A DNA stretch of 64,000 bases from Pseudomonas sp. SJZ079. Lineage in GTDB: Bacteria > Pseudomonadota > Gammaproteobacteria > Pseudomonadales > Pseudomonadaceae. The notes beneath the pieces are model-generated. The model worked only from the letters and a program-made list of their open reading frames with translations, had not been told where the DNA came from and made no database searches. The stretch covers positions 1 through 64,000 of the forward strand of contig NZ_VIUH01000006.1 of the NCBI RefSeq assembly GCF_007993865.1. Reading direction: 5' to 3'. The number at the start of each line of letters is the position of its first letter. Positions within the stretch are counted from its first letter, which is position 1. Of this stretch, positions 35,233-44,488 are shown one piece after another. The translations under genes and the position numbers were made by a program.

Positions 35233-35261
35233 GCCAGTATCGCGGCCAAGGCCGCTCCCAC
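35233..35261. repeat. REP-type palindromic sequence
   Basis: The sequence GCCAGTATCGCGGCCAAGGC followed by CGCTCCCAC is a common Pseudomonas REP palindrome, lying in the gap between azlC and the AraC regulator. Confidence 0.65.
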
Positions 35262-35280
35262 GCATGGGGGCGGAGCGATG

Positions 35281-36111
35281 TCAGCGGATGCCGGCGTTGC
35301 GGTACTCAGCCGGGCCGACGCCATAGGCCTGCTTGAACTGGCGCGTGAGGTGGCTCTGATCGGCAAAGCCCAACTGCATGGCCACGCTCAGCGGCGTGCA
35401 GCCGCTTCTGAGCAAGGCCCGCGCCTGCTCCAGACGCCGCTGCTTGAGCCAGGCATGCGGCGGCAGGCCGGTGGCGCGGCGGAATACCCGGGCGAAGTGA
35501 AAAGGCGAGAGATTGACCGCCGCCGCCAACTGCTCCAGCGAGGGTGGCTCGGCCAACTGGCTGGCCAACAGCTCTTTGGCCCGCGCCACCGCCTGTGGCT
35601 CACGGCCAGGCGCCGCCACCTGGGGAAGCCGCGCATGGCGCTGAAAAAGCAGCAGGATCGCCTCACGCCACGCCGTCTGTTGCTGCAAGGCGCTGGCCTG
35701 GCTATCCAATAGACGGTGCAACTCGGCGAAGCGTTGCCCCAGCAAAGGGTCATGCAACACGCTGTCGGCGAAACCGGGCAGACCTGCCAGGCCGAGTTCC
35801 AGCTCCTGCAGCACGCAGCTCACCCGCGCCACCTCAGGGTAGAAGGCGCGGTAGCGCCAGCCGTACTCATGGGCTTTGGAACCCGTGTGCAGCTCGTCCG
35901 GGTTGATCAACACCATACTGCCGGCCGGCGCCAGGTGATCGGTGCCACGATGCCTGAACCGTTGAGCGCCCTGCTCTATTACGGTGAATACGAATCCCTC
36001 GTGCACATGCGGCGTAAAACACTGCTCAATATAATGCGCGTGCAGCAGCTCAATGCCGCCCAACTCGCGGGACTGCCAGAAACGTGTGTGCTCGCTGCTT
36101 CCCTGCGCCAT
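35281..36111 (-). CDS. AraC family transcriptional regulator
   Basis: This 276-residue regulator has an N-terminal cupin-like sensing domain (HYIEQCFTPHVHEGFVFTVI, then GSMVLINPDELHTG) of the AraC_binding type and a C-terminal double HTH domain (LEQLAAAVNLSPFHFARVFR and PLSVAMQLGFADQSHLTRQF). It is likely the activator of azlCD downstream. The ATG at 36111 lies three bases after the stop of the GNAT gene, so the two are coupled. The effector is not known. Confidence 0.92.
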   Translation of the reverse strand: MAQGSSEHTRFWQSRELGGIELLHAHYIEQCFTPHVHEGFVFTVIEQGAQRFRHRGTDHLAPAGSMVLINPDELHTGSKAHEYGWRYRAFYPEVARVSCVLQELELGLAGLPGFADSVLHDPLLGQRFAELHRLLDSQASALQQQTAWREAILLLFQRHARLPQVAAPGREPQAVARAKELLASQLAEPPSLEQLAAAVNLSPFHFARVFRRATGLPPHAWLKQRRLEQARALLRSGCTPLSVAMQLGFADQSHLTRQFKQAYGVGPAEYRNAGIR

Positions 36112-36114
36112 CGC

Positions 36115-36684
36115 TCAACCGCTGAAACGCGCCTCCAGCTGCTGCTTAACCGCCGGCCACTGCTGATCGGTAATGCTGTACAGCACGCTGTCATCCAGGC
36201 GCCCGTCGGCCAGGCGACGATGATTGCGCAGCACGCCCTCGCGCTGCGCCCCGAGTTTTTCGATGGCGCGCTGCGAACGCAAGTTGCTCGCCGCGGTTTT
36301 CAGCTGCACCCGCACCATCCGCCAGGTCTCGAAGGCGTGACGCAGCATCAGGTACTTCACCGAGTCGTTCAGCCCGCTGCCGTGCTGGCTGCGGTCGAGC
36401 CAGGTCCAGCCGATCTCCGCCGCCGGCAAGGTCGGCAGGAAGTCACCGAAACGCGTGGTACCGACCAGTTGATCGCCGAGGCGAATGACGAACGGCAACG
36501 CCTTGCCCTCGCGCTGCTCGGTCAAGCCGAGCCGGTACCAGTCCAGCCGTAGCGCGCCACTCATGTACATCAGTTCCTGGCGATTGGCTTCGGCCAGGGT
36601 CACCAGCGCCGGAATATCCGCATCGACCATGGGTTCGATACGCAACGCGCCGCGCTGCAGGGTAATCAGTTGCGGCCTGAACAT
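36115..36684 (-). CDS. GNAT family acetyltransferase, RimJ/RimL type
   Basis: This 189-residue enzyme belongs to the Acetyltransf_3 (RimJ/RimL) branch. The usual core is present: EIGWTWLDRSQHGSGLNDSV (the acetyl-CoA loop of the family), VQLKTAASNLRSQRAIEKLG and the final REGVLRNHRRLADGRLDDSV. Substrates in this branch are N-terminal amines or small amines; the sequence does not decide. I chose the ATG at 36684 because GAGGAGG lies upstream. It may be cotranscribed with the AraC regulator. Confidence 0.9.
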   Translation of the reverse strand: MFRPQLITLQRGALRIEPMVDADIPALVTLAEANRQELMYMSGALRLDWYRLGLTEQREGKALPFVIRLGDQLVGTTRFGDFLPTLPAAEIGWTWLDRSQHGSGLNDSVKYLMLRHAFETWRMVRVQLKTAASNLRSQRAIEKLGAQREGVLRNHRRLADGRLDDSVLYSITDQQWPAVKQQLEARFSG

Positions 36685-36934
36685 GGGGCCCCTCCTCGGA
36701 CATAAACGCAAGCGCGCCACGCTAACAGGGCAAGCGCCCGTAGACAATTCTCGAAATCCTGCGGCAAAGCCCCCGCCTCAGGCACTTGCGACCTTGGTCG
36801 TGCCTGACGGCGCGGCACTTTGCTGCGACACTGTAGAAGGTACCTTGGCACTATATTCTCGCTCCGGGCTGGCGCCATGATCGGCTTCCAGCTTCGACCG
36901 AAGAAGCCCCACATAGTTTGCTGTCGGAGTGTGC

Positions 36935-39900
36935 ATGTCGTTGTCCAGCGGGCTGATCGCCGCGGTCGCCCTGATTTATATGGCCATCCTGTTCGCCATC
37001 GCCTTTTATGGCGATCGCCGCCGTGCGCCCCTGTCGCCGCGCGTGCGTGCCTGGGTCTACAGCTTGTCCCTGGCCGTCTATTGCACCAGCTGGACCTTTT
37101 TCGGCGCGGTTGGCCAGGCCGCCGAGCAGCTCTGGTCGTTCCTGCCGATCTACCTGGGGCCGATCATCCTGCTGCTGTTCGCCCCCTGGGTGCTGCAGAA
37201 GATGGTGATGATCAGCAAGCAGGAGAACATCACCTCGATCGCCGACTTCATCGCCGCGCGCTACGGCAAGTCGCAAGCGCTGGCCGTGGTGGTGGCGCTG
37301 ATCTGCCTGGTCGGCGTACTGCCCTACATCGCCCTGCAGCTCAAGGGCATCGTCCTCGGGTTCAACCTGCTCAGCGGTGCCGGCGCCGTGTCCACCGGCA
37401 CCCGCGCCCAGGACACCGCACTGATCGTGTCGCTGGTGCTGGCGTTGTTCACCATCCTGTTCGGCACGCGCAACCTGGACGTGACCGAGCACCACCGCGG
37501 CATGGTGCTGGCCATCGCCTTCGAGGCGCTGGTCAAGTTGCTGGCCTTTCTCGCCGTCGGCAGCTTCGTCACCTACGGCCTGTACAACGGTTACGCCGAC
37601 CTGCTCGACCGGGCCGCGGCCACTCCGGCACTCGACCAGTTCTGGGCCGAGGCGGTGAACTGGCCGGCCATGCTGGTGCAGACCGGCATGGCGATGATTG
37701 CCATCATCTGCCTGCCGCGCCAGTTCCATGTCACCGTGGTGGAGAACATCGAACCACGGGATCTGCGTATCGCCCGCTGGGTGTTTCCCGCCTACCTGGT
37801 ACTCGCCGCGCTGTTCGTCGTGCCCATCGCCCTGGCCGGGCAGATGCTGCTGCCGGCCGGGGTGATTCCGGACTCCTTCGTCATCAGCCTGCCGCTCGCC
37901 GAAGCCCACCCGGCCCTGGCCGTGCTGGCCTTTATCGGTGGCGCCTCGGCGGCCACCGGCATGGTCATCGTCGCCTCGGTGGCGTTGTCGACCATGATCT
38001 CCAACGACATGCTGCTGCCCTGGCTGCTCCGCCGGCAGAACACCGAGCGGCCGTTCGAGGCGTTCCGCCACTGGATGCTCACGGCGCGGCGGGTCAGCAT
38101 CGTGCTGATCCTGCTGCTGGCCTACGTGTGCTACCGGCTGCTCGGCTCCAACACCAGCCTGGCGACCATCGGGCAGATATCCTTCGCCGCCATCGGTCAG
38201 CTGGCGCCCGCCATGTTCGGCGCCCTGGTGTGGAAGCAGGCCAACCGCCGCGGGGTGTTTGCCGGCCTCAGCGTCGGCTCGCTGATCTGGTTCTACACCC
38301 TGGTTCTGCCGGTCCTGGCGCGCAGCATGAACTGGCCACTGGCAAGCATTCCCGGCCTACAGGGCTTGCTGTACGCCCCCATCGGCCTGGACATCGACCC
38401 TTTGAATCGCGGCGTGGTGCTGTCGCTGGCCGGTAACTTCCTGCTATTCGCCTGGGTCTCCTACTTCTCCCGTACGCGGGTCACCGAACACTGGCAGGCC
38501 GGGCGCTTCATCGGCCATGACTTCGGCGCCAAGCCCAGCAGCCGCAGCCTGCTGGCGGTGCAGGTCGAGGACCTGCTGCTGCTGGCCAGCCGCTTCGTCG
38601 GCGCGGAGCGGGCAGAGCAGAGCTTCAATCGCTTCGCCGAGCGCCAGGGCAAAACGTTCAACCCCAACCTGCCAGCCACCAGCGAGTGGATCGCGCACAC
38701 CGAACGCCTGCTCGCCGGCGTGCTCGGCGCCTCATCGACCCGCGCGGTAGTCAAGGCGGCCATCGAAGGGCGCGAAATGCAGGTCGAGGATGTGGTGCGC
38801 ATCGTCGGCGAGGCCTCCCAGGTGCTGCAGTTCAACCGCGCCTTGCTGCAGGGCGCCATCGAGAACATCACCCAGGGCATCAGCGTGGTCGATCAATCGC
38901 TGCGCCTGGTGGCGTGGAACCCGCGCTACATCGAGCTGTTCGACTACCCAGAGGGCCTGGTGTACCTGGGCCGGCCGATTGCCGAGATCATTCGTTTCAA
39001 CGCCGAACGCGGCCTGCTCGGCGGCGGTGAAGTCGAGGAGCACGTCAACAAGCGCCTGTACTGGATGCGTCAGGGCACCGCGCACAGCTCCGAACGGACC
39101 TTTCCCAATGGCCGGGTGATCGAACTGATCGGCAACCCGATGCCGGGTGGCGGGTTCGTCATGAGCTTCACCGACATCACCGAATTCCGCGAGGCCGAGC
39201 GCGCCCTCAAAGCCGCCAACGAAGGCCTGGAACAGCGGGTTGCCGAACGTACCCAGGAACTGTCGCAGCTCAATCAGGCACTGGGCGAGGCCAAGGCCCA
39301 CGCCGAGGCGGCCAACCAGTCGAAGACCCGCTTCCTCGCCGCGGTCAGTCACGACTTGATGCAGCCCCTCAATGCCGCTCGGCTGTTTTCCGCCGCCCTC
39401 TCCCACCAGCACGACGGCCTGCCCCGCGAGGCCCAGGAGCTGGTGCGTCACCTGGACAGCTCGCTGCACTCGGCGGAAGACCTGATCAGCGACCTGCTGG
39501 ACATCTCGCGCCTGGAGAACGGCCGCATCACCCCGGCTCGCAGTCCCTTTGCGCTGAACAGCCTGTTCGACACCCTCGGCGCCGAGTTCAAGGTGCTGGC
39601 CAGCGAACAGGGCGTCGACTTCCGCCTGCGCGGCAGCCCGCTGCGGGTGGACAGCGACATCAAACTGCTGCGCCGGGTGCTGCAGAACTTCCTGACCAAC
39701 GCCTTCCGCTACGCCAAGGGCCGGGTGCTGCTCGGCGTGCGTCGCGAAGGCGGACAGCTGCGCCTGGAGGTGTGGGATCGCGGCCCGGGCATCCCGGAAG
39801 ATAAACGCAAGGTGATCTTCGAGGAGTTCAAGCGCCTCGACAGCCACCAGACCCGCGCCGAGAAAGGCCTGGGCCTCGGCCTGGCGATTGCCGACGGCCT

Positions 39901-40414
39901 TTGCCGCGTGCTCGATCACCGGCTGCAAGTGCGCTCCTGGCCCGGCCGGGGCAGCGTGTTCAGCGTCAGCGTGCCCCTGGCGCGAACAGCGCTGGCGGCG
40001 CCACAACGGCTCGACGGCCAGGCACTCAACAGCCAGCCGCTGACCGGCAGCCAGGTGATCTGCATCGACAACGAAGACAGCATTCTCACCGGCATGCACA
40101 GCCTGCTGTCGCGCTGGGGCTGCCAGGTGTGGACCGCGCGCAACCGCCTGGAATGCGAGCACCTGCTCAGTGAAGACGTGCGCCCTCAGCTGGCCCTGGT
40201 CGACTACCACCTCGACGAAGGCGAAACCGGTACCGAACTGATGGCCTGGCTGCGCAGTGAACTCGGCGAGCCGCTGCCCGGCGTGGTGATCAGCGCCGAC
40301 GGCCGCCCCGAACTGATCGCCGCCGTGCACGCCGCGGGTCTCGACTACCTGGCCAAACCGGTCAAGCCAGCGGCGCTGCGCGCCCTGCTCAGCCGCCACC
40401 TGACGCTGCGCTGA
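36935..40414 (+). CDS. mxtR: Hybrid sensor histidine kinase with SSS transporter domain (MxtR-like)
   Basis: This 1159-residue inner-membrane protein has about 13 helices of SSS-transporter type in residues 1-~525. A cytoplasmic part follows, with a PAS fold near residues 645-760 (GAIENITQGISVVDQSLRLV), a coiled coil (~755-795), a HisKA domain with phosphoryl-accepting His806 (AVSHDLMQPLNAARLF), an HATPase domain (NFLTNAFRYAKG, DRGPGIPE, GLGLGLAI) and a C-terminal receiver domain with phospho-acceptor Asp1090 (ALVDYHLDEG). This matches Pseudomonas MxtR (PA3271, recalled), which acts with ErdR in acetate metabolism. The start is ATG 36935, with CGGAG five bases upstream. No response-regulator gene is adjacent, so the partner is unlinked. 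Confidence 0.92.
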   Translation: MSLSSGLIAAVALIYMAILFAIAFYGDRRRAPLSPRVRAWVYSLSLAVYCTSWTFFGAVGQAAEQLWSFLPIYLGPIILLLFAPWVLQKMVMISKQENITSIADFIAARYGKSQALAVVVALICLVGVLPYIALQLKGIVLGFNLLSGAGAVSTGTRAQDTALIVSLVLALFTILFGTRNLDVTEHHRGMVLAIAFEALVKLLAFLAVGSFVTYGLYNGYADLLDRAAATPALDQFWAEAVNWPAMLVQTGMAMIAIICLPRQFHVTVVENIEPRDLRIARWVFPAYLVLAALFVVPIALAGQMLLPAGVIPDSFVISLPLAEAHPALAVLAFIGGASAATGMVIVASVALSTMISNDMLLPWLLRRQNTERPFEAFRHWMLTARRVSIVLILLLAYVCYRLLGSNTSLATIGQISFAAIGQLAPAMFGALVWKQANRRGVFAGLSVGSLIWFYTLVLPVLARSMNWPLASIPGLQGLLYAPIGLDIDPLNRGVVLSLAGNFLLFAWVSYFSRTRVTEHWQAGRFIGHDFGAKPSSRSLLAVQVEDLLLLASRFVGAERAEQSFNRFAERQGKTFNPNLPATSEWIAHTERLLAGVLGASSTRAVVKAAIEGREMQVEDVVRIVGEASQVLQFNRALLQGAIENITQGISVVDQSLRLVAWNPRYIELFDYPEGLVYLGRPIAEIIRFNAERGLLGGGEVEEHVNKRLYWMRQGTAHSSERTFPNGRVIELIGNPMPGGGFVMSFTDITEFREAERALKAANEGLEQRVAERTQELSQLNQALGEAKAHAEAANQSKTRFLAAVSHDLMQPLNAARLFSAALSHQHDGLPREAQELVRHLDSSLHSAEDLISDLLDISRLENGRITPARSPFALNSLFDTLGAEFKVLASEQGVDFRLRGSPLRVDSDIKLLRRVLQNFLTNAFRYAKGRVLLGVRREGGQLRLEVWDRGPGIPEDKRKVIFEEFKRLDSHQTRAEKGLGLGLAIADGLCRVLDHRLQVRSWPGRGSVFSVSVPLARTALAAPQRLDGQALNSQPLTGSQVICIDNEDSILTGMHSLLSRWGCQVWTARNRLECEHLLSEDVRPQLALVDYHLDEGETGTELMAWLRSELGEPLPGVVISADGRPELIAAVHAAGLDYLAKPVKPAALRALLSRHLTLR

Positions 40415-40560
40415 GCAACGCCCTGCGTGGTGAAGCGCTCGGGCGCCTCGCGGGCCTGCGACCCGGAGTGGTAGCGCAACTGCGGGGCGACTCGGCGGAT
40501 AATATCGGACCTTAGAGTCAGTTGTGGATAACGCGGCCACGCGCAGACGGCCAGCAGCCC

Positions 40561-42048
40561 CTACTCGCCGGCCTCGTCGAACAACGGCACGCCGGCCGCC
40601 TGCTCCAGCAACTCCACCGGCAAGCTCTTGCTCGCGCGAGCACCCAGCAGCTTGAGATTCTCCACCCGGCTGACGATATTGCCGCGCCCATCGCAGAGCT
40701 TGTTGCGCGCCGCGGCATAGGCTTTGTCCAGCTGCTGCAAGCGCGCACCCATTTCATCCAGATCCTGGATAAAGGCGACGAACTTGTCGTACAGCGCGCC
40801 GGCACGCTCGGCGATCTCACGGGCGTTCTGGCTTTGCCGCTCCTGCCGCCAGAGGCTGTCGATCACCCGCAGGGTGGCGAGCAAGGTGGTGGGGCTGACG
40901 ATCACGATGTGCTGATCGAAGGCCTCTTGAAACAAATTCGGATCGGCCTGCAAGGCGGCCGCGAAAGCCGCCTCGATCGGCACGAAGAGCAGGACGAAAT
41001 CCAGGCTGTGCAGCCCTTCCAGGCGCTGGTAATCCTTCAGCGACAAGCCTTTCAGGTGGCTGCGCAGCGACAGTACATGTTGCTTTAACGCCTGCTGACG
41101 CTGCCCCTCATCTTCGCCGGCGACGAACTGCTGATAGGCGGTCAGGCTGACCTTGGCGTCCACCACCACCTGTCGGTCACCCGGCAGCTGGATCAGCACG
41201 TCCGGCTGGAAGCGCTCGCCATCGCTGCTCTTCAGGCTGACCTGGGTCTGGTATTCGCGCCCCTTTTCCAGCCCGGCATGCTCCAGCACCCGCTCCAGCA
41301 CCAGCTCACCCCAGTTGCCCTGGGTCTTCTGGCCTTGCAGGGCGCGGGTCAGATTGGTCGCCTCATCACTCAAGCGCTGATTGAGCTGTTGCAAGCGCTC
41401 CAGCTCCTTGCCCAGGGAAAAACGCTCGCGGGCCTCTTGCTGGTAACTTTCTTCGACACGCTTCTCGAAGGACTGAATGCGCTCCTTGAGCGGGTCGAGC
41501 AACTGGCCGAGGCGCTGCTGGCTGGTTTCGGCAAAACGCTGCTCACGCTCATCGAAGATCTTCCCGGCCAATTCGGCAAACTGCGCGCGCAGCTCATCGC
41601 GCGAACCTTGCAGGTCCTGCAAACGCTGCTGATGACTGCCCTGCTGCTCATGCAGCTCGGCGCTCAAGGCGGCGCGCTCGGCACTCAGCCGGCGTAACTC
41701 GGCTTCCTGTTGCTCACGCTGAGCCTGCCAGCCCTGGGCGGTCTCACGGGCCATTTGCCGTTCGTTTTGCAGCAGCTCGGCTTCACGCCGCAACGCGGCC
41801 AGTTCGGCTTGCTGGTCGGCCTTGATTTCGCCGATCTCGGCGACCTCCTGACGGCACCCATCGAGCTGGGCGCTCAAGCCTGCCTGGGCCAACTGCGCGC
41901 TGCTCAGACGCTCCTGCAACAGACCCGACTCGAGCGCTAGAGCGGCTGCCCGCCGCTGCAGCGACCAAACCAGCGCCAATAGAGGAACGGCCGCAGCGAG
42001 CACGCCGAGCAGCAGGGCCGGAAGCAGAGGGGGCAGATCGAGTGGCAT
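40561..42048 (-). CDS. rmuC: DNA recombination protein RmuC
   Basis: RmuC limits inversion at short inverted repeats and is thought to act with nucleases. The 495-residue protein has an N-terminal membrane anchor (LLPALLLGVLAAAVPLLALV), a long coiled coil (residues ~30-240, rich in E, Q, R, L) and the RmuC domain (~260-470), which holds ERVLEHAGLEKGREYQTQ, DVLIQLPGDRQVVVDAK and a final NIVSRVENLKLLGARASKSL. The VVDAK segment is the nuclease-like core. The ATG at 42048 begins MPLDLPPLLP. A perfect DnaA box lies just beyond its stop, at 40523-40531. Confidence 0.95.
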   Translation of the reverse strand: MPLDLPPLLPALLLGVLAAAVPLLALVWSLQRRAAALALESGLLQERLSSAQLAQAGLSAQLDGCRQEVAEIGEIKADQQAELAALRREAELLQNERQMARETAQGWQAQREQQEAELRRLSAERAALSAELHEQQGSHQQRLQDLQGSRDELRAQFAELAGKIFDEREQRFAETSQQRLGQLLDPLKERIQSFEKRVEESYQQEARERFSLGKELERLQQLNQRLSDEATNLTRALQGQKTQGNWGELVLERVLEHAGLEKGREYQTQVSLKSSDGERFQPDVLIQLPGDRQVVVDAKVSLTAYQQFVAGEDEGQRQQALKQHVLSLRSHLKGLSLKDYQRLEGLHSLDFVLLFVPIEAAFAAALQADPNLFQEAFDQHIVIVSPTTLLATLRVIDSLWRQERQSQNAREIAERAGALYDKFVAFIQDLDEMGARLQQLDKAYAAARNKLCDGRGNIVSRVENLKLLGARASKSLPVELLEQAAGVPLFDEAGE

Positions 42049-42113
42049 AAACAGCTCCGCGCAAGAATGCCGGGCAGTATACCCAGCCCCGCGCAGCGTG
42101 CGTCAGCTGAGGA

Positions 42114-42521
42114 TCAGAGGAGTGCCAGCAGGTGTTTGGCTTCTTGCGAACCTTGAGTGGCCGCCGACTCCAACCAATGGCGAGCCTGTTGCGTCTCATT
42201 GATCCGTGGCTGGCTATAGAACCGGCCCAACTCCAGCTGCGCGCGGCGGTCACCTGCACGAGCGGCTTGGCGCAGCAGATCCACGCCCATGCGGCGGTCG
42301 AGCGAGTTACCGCAATCACGGCAGAGCAACTGGCCTAAACGGCTCTGCGCCAACACCACGCCCTGACGGGCCGGTTGCTTGAGCAAATGCCCGGCGAAGC
42401 GCTTCACGCTTGGCGCCTCGCCGAGACGCGGGTTGTCCAGCAGCCAGATGGCCACGCGCATAGGCAGACGAGGACGAGCGGAGGCAGATTCAGCCGTTAA
42501 ACGAGGAAGTACGCGAGGCAT
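42114..42521 (-). CDS. Sel1-like repeat protein
   Basis: This protein of about 135 residues contains Sel1/TPR-like repeats (AQSRLGQLLCRDCGNSLDRR, RAQLELGRFYSQPRINETQQ, QARHWLESAATQGSQEAKHL). It has a paired cysteine motif, LCRDC, of unknown meaning. No signal peptide is clear. The ATG at 42521 is the best of several candidates; M21 of the chosen frame (MRVAIWLLDNPRLG) is the alternative start. It precedes rmuC on the same strand by 65 bp. Function is not known. Confidence 0.7.
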   Translation of the reverse strand: MPRVLPRLTAESASARPRLPMRVAIWLLDNPRLGEAPSVKRFAGHLLKQPARQGVVLAQSRLGQLLCRDCGNSLDRRMGVDLLRQAARAGDRRAQLELGRFYSQPRINETQQARHWLESAATQGSQEAKHLLALL

Positions 42522-43101
42522 AAGAAACAGCGGGTAGTCGGGAAGGCGCGCCACTCTACTCTTTTTTTCGCAGAGGTAAAGCCTTACCAAAGCCCCTTAG
42601 CCGCGGCCTAGAGCGAGCGCCTGAGACAATCCACAGAAGCTGTGGATAACTCAGTGGATAAGGTGGGAGCAAGCGCCCTGATCGCCCATCCCATGGGGCC
42701 TGAAGTCAAACTGGCGTTTTTTTCACCAGCACAAAAAATTCATATTTTTCATTGACTTATAAAATCATCAAAGAGAATCAAGGATTTACAGCAATCACAA
42801 AATCATCCTTGACAAGGCGCCCCACGAATGTGCACAAGTTTTTTCACCGACTGTCCGAAATGCCCTACTGCAGGGCATTAGCCCAGCAAAACCAGCTCCC
42901 CCGGCTAGCCACCCGGGCAACATAAACCGGCGCTATTTGGCGCCCCATGCTGGCCAATGCCCAGCATAGACGGCGCGGAGCGATACGGCGCACCCAGCGC
43001 GCACCATCGGCCAGCAATCCGCGCGGGGCTCATATGTGGCTTATCGAACACCAAGGGCATGCCGAAACAGCCGTCGAACGAGTCGCCCCACTAATCGACT
43101 T
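42522..43101. other. Intergenic region with DnaA-box inverted repeat and AT-rich stretch
   Basis: 580 bases without a credible gene. It contains ATCCACAG-N3-CTGTGGAT at 42629-42647, a perfect DnaA box at 42641-42649, a further GTGGATAAG nearby, an AT-rich run at 42716-42815 with AATCAAGGATTTACA (42776-42790), and AATGTGCACAA (42827-42837). The same ordered motifs are found at 26665-26867. Confidence 0.55.
42629..42649. repeat. DnaA-box inverted repeat, copy 2
   Basis: ATCCACAG and CTGTGGAT arms are three bases apart. TGTGGATAA (42641-42649) is a perfect DnaA box on the complementary strand. Confidence 0.6.
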
Positions 43102-43854
43102 TCAGGCGGGCAGCGGCAAGCGTCCATCCACCAGAAAGTCAGCCCAACGGAACAAACGCGGCGTGTCGGGTGTTTGCGCGCTCTTGAACGCCACGTAATC
43201 CGCCGTGGTTTCGCACAACCAGGGCAGCAGGTTACGTGGGCGCTTTTCCGCCAACGCTTGCGGGGTATACAGCGCGACATTGAGCCCCGCCAGGGGGCAG
43301 CGGGCGGAACGGTACTCGAAGGCCTCGACCCTGGCCTCGCGCATCGCCGCGCCCAGGGCTTGAGTCGGCCGATAGTGGCTGGGATGACTCAGCACCTCAT
43401 GCCAGGCGCTGAACGGCGGCTTGTGCAACTGAATGCCACGCTCGACCTGATAGCGCGCCTCGAACGAGACATGCTCGGAGAGGATGCGCGCGCTGGGCGG
43501 CGGACTGAGCATGCCGTCCCACAGCACAAAGCGGTAATAGGCGGCTTCTGCCATCGCCGTGTCCAAACGCAGGGCGGCGTAAAACAGGCTGGGCTCATAC
43601 ACGTTGCCAAAGCGCGACCCCCAACGTAGCGGCGGGTAACGGAACGGGGTTTTCAGCAGGTAGTGCAGCGGCTCGGCGCTCTCGGGCAAGGGTGGCTTAC
43701 TGGTTTCCAGCAGCTCTTCCAACAGTGCCTGTTCGGCCAGACTATCTACCAGCTGCAAGGTGGCGACTTGCTCCTGACTCTCGACCAGGCGCACCAGGCG
43801 CCCGCGTATGGGCTTGACCTGTTCAGTTCCGTGACACTCTTGCCAGATTTCCAT
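43102..43854 (-). CDS. RES domain toxin (NAD+ phosphorylase family)
   Basis: This 250-residue protein has the RES fold: TPFRYPPLRWGSRFGNVYEP holds the conserved Arg, and LFYAALRLDTAMAEAAYYRF holds the conserved Tyr and Glu of the active site, followed by PLAGLNVALYTPQALAEKR. RES toxins of this type degrade NAD+ and halt growth. It lies 113 bp downstream of an Xre/MbcA/ParS-type gene on the same strand, the usual antitoxin-first arrangement of the RES-Xre type II system. The extra N-terminal ~60 residues are common in this branch. The ATG at 43854 begins MEIWQECHG. Confidence 0.9.
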   Translation of the reverse strand: MEIWQECHGTEQVKPIRGRLVRLVESQEQVATLQLVDSLAEQALLEELLETSKPPLPESAEPLHYLLKTPFRYPPLRWGSRFGNVYEPSLFYAALRLDTAMAEAAYYRFVLWDGMLSPPPSARILSEHVSFEARYQVERGIQLHKPPFSAWHEVLSHPSHYRPTQALGAAMREARVEAFEYRSARCPLAGLNVALYTPQALAEKRPRNLLPWLCETTADYVAFKSAQTPDTPRLFRWADFLVDGRLPLPA

Positions 43855-43967
43855 GGCGGCTGTTCCTTATTGTTATTGGCCCGCGACAACCCAACCCGTC
43901 CCGACACAGTCGAGCCGGCACCGGCTCACAGAACGCAGCGCCGAGCGCAGTCGCTTTTCATCACCCG

Positions 43968-44336
43968 TCAGGCCTTGCCGCGGATCGCATCGAGATATTC
44001 CACCACCCGCACCAGCCCCTGCACCTGACCCATCAAGAGCAGCGGCACGCCGGCCAGATGGCGGTTTTCGGTGCGCAAAAAATGCTGCATGTCCTGCAAG
44101 TTGCCGCCGAACAGGGCAAACAACGCGCGGTAGGCCCGAATCAGCAACAGCGCCAACTCACCGGTTTTGCTTTGCGGGCGCAGGCCACTGTCGGCCCACC
44201 GGTTAATCGCCGTGCGATGGACACCGACGATGTCGGCTAACTCCTGCTGCGTCAGCCCCAATTGCTCGCGGGTACTGAGCAAGGCTTTGGCCAATACCGC
44301 ATCGGCATCGACTACCGGTCGAATAAGTGCGCTCAT
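43968..44336 (-). CDS. Xre/MbcA/ParS-type antitoxin
   Basis: This 122-residue antitoxin has an N-terminal HTH (LSTREQLGLTQQELADIVGV, HRTAINRWADSG) and a C-terminal MbcA/ParS domain (GELALLLIRAYRALFALFGG). It should bind the RES toxin and repress the operon. The promoter region on the minus strand carries overlapping short palindromes TACTAGTA/TAGTACTA at 44368-44378. A 113-bp gap to the toxin is longer than usual for such pairs but no terminator is seen in it. Confidence 0.9.
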   Translation of the reverse strand: MSALIRPVVDADAVLAKALLSTREQLGLTQQELADIVGVHRTAINRWADSGLRPQSKTGELALLLIRAYRALFALFGGNLQDMQHFLRTENRHLAGVPLLLMGQVQGLVRVVEYLDAIRGKA

Positions 44337-44367
44337 AACCGCCGACCTCTTGATTCATTCACAACAA

Positions 44368-44378
44368 TACTAGTACTA
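44368..44378. promoter_or_regulatory. Candidate autoregulatory operator of the RES-Xre operon
   Basis: TACTAGTACTA contains two overlapping perfect 8-bp palindromes, about 32 bp upstream of the antitoxin start, in AT-rich promoter sequence. This is a typical position for Xre-antitoxin autorepression. Confidence 0.45.
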
Positions 44379-44488
44379 AATGATGTAAATACACAAACAC
44401 GATCACACCATGATTGGCAGCCAGGGGCACATGGGTTAACGTCCAGCGACAGCATGCGTTCTGCCTAAAGGACTACGGATTTGTGCCC

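Noticed and set aside
36820..38436. 538-codon plus-strand frame overlapping mxtR
   Set aside because: Alternative frame of the same strand; composition rich in R, A, G, P and no membrane-protein pattern, whereas mxtR has clear helices.
38732..40540. 602-codon minus-strand frame opposite mxtR
   Set aside because: Antisense frame of the hybrid kinase, which is confidently coding with all catalytic motifs.
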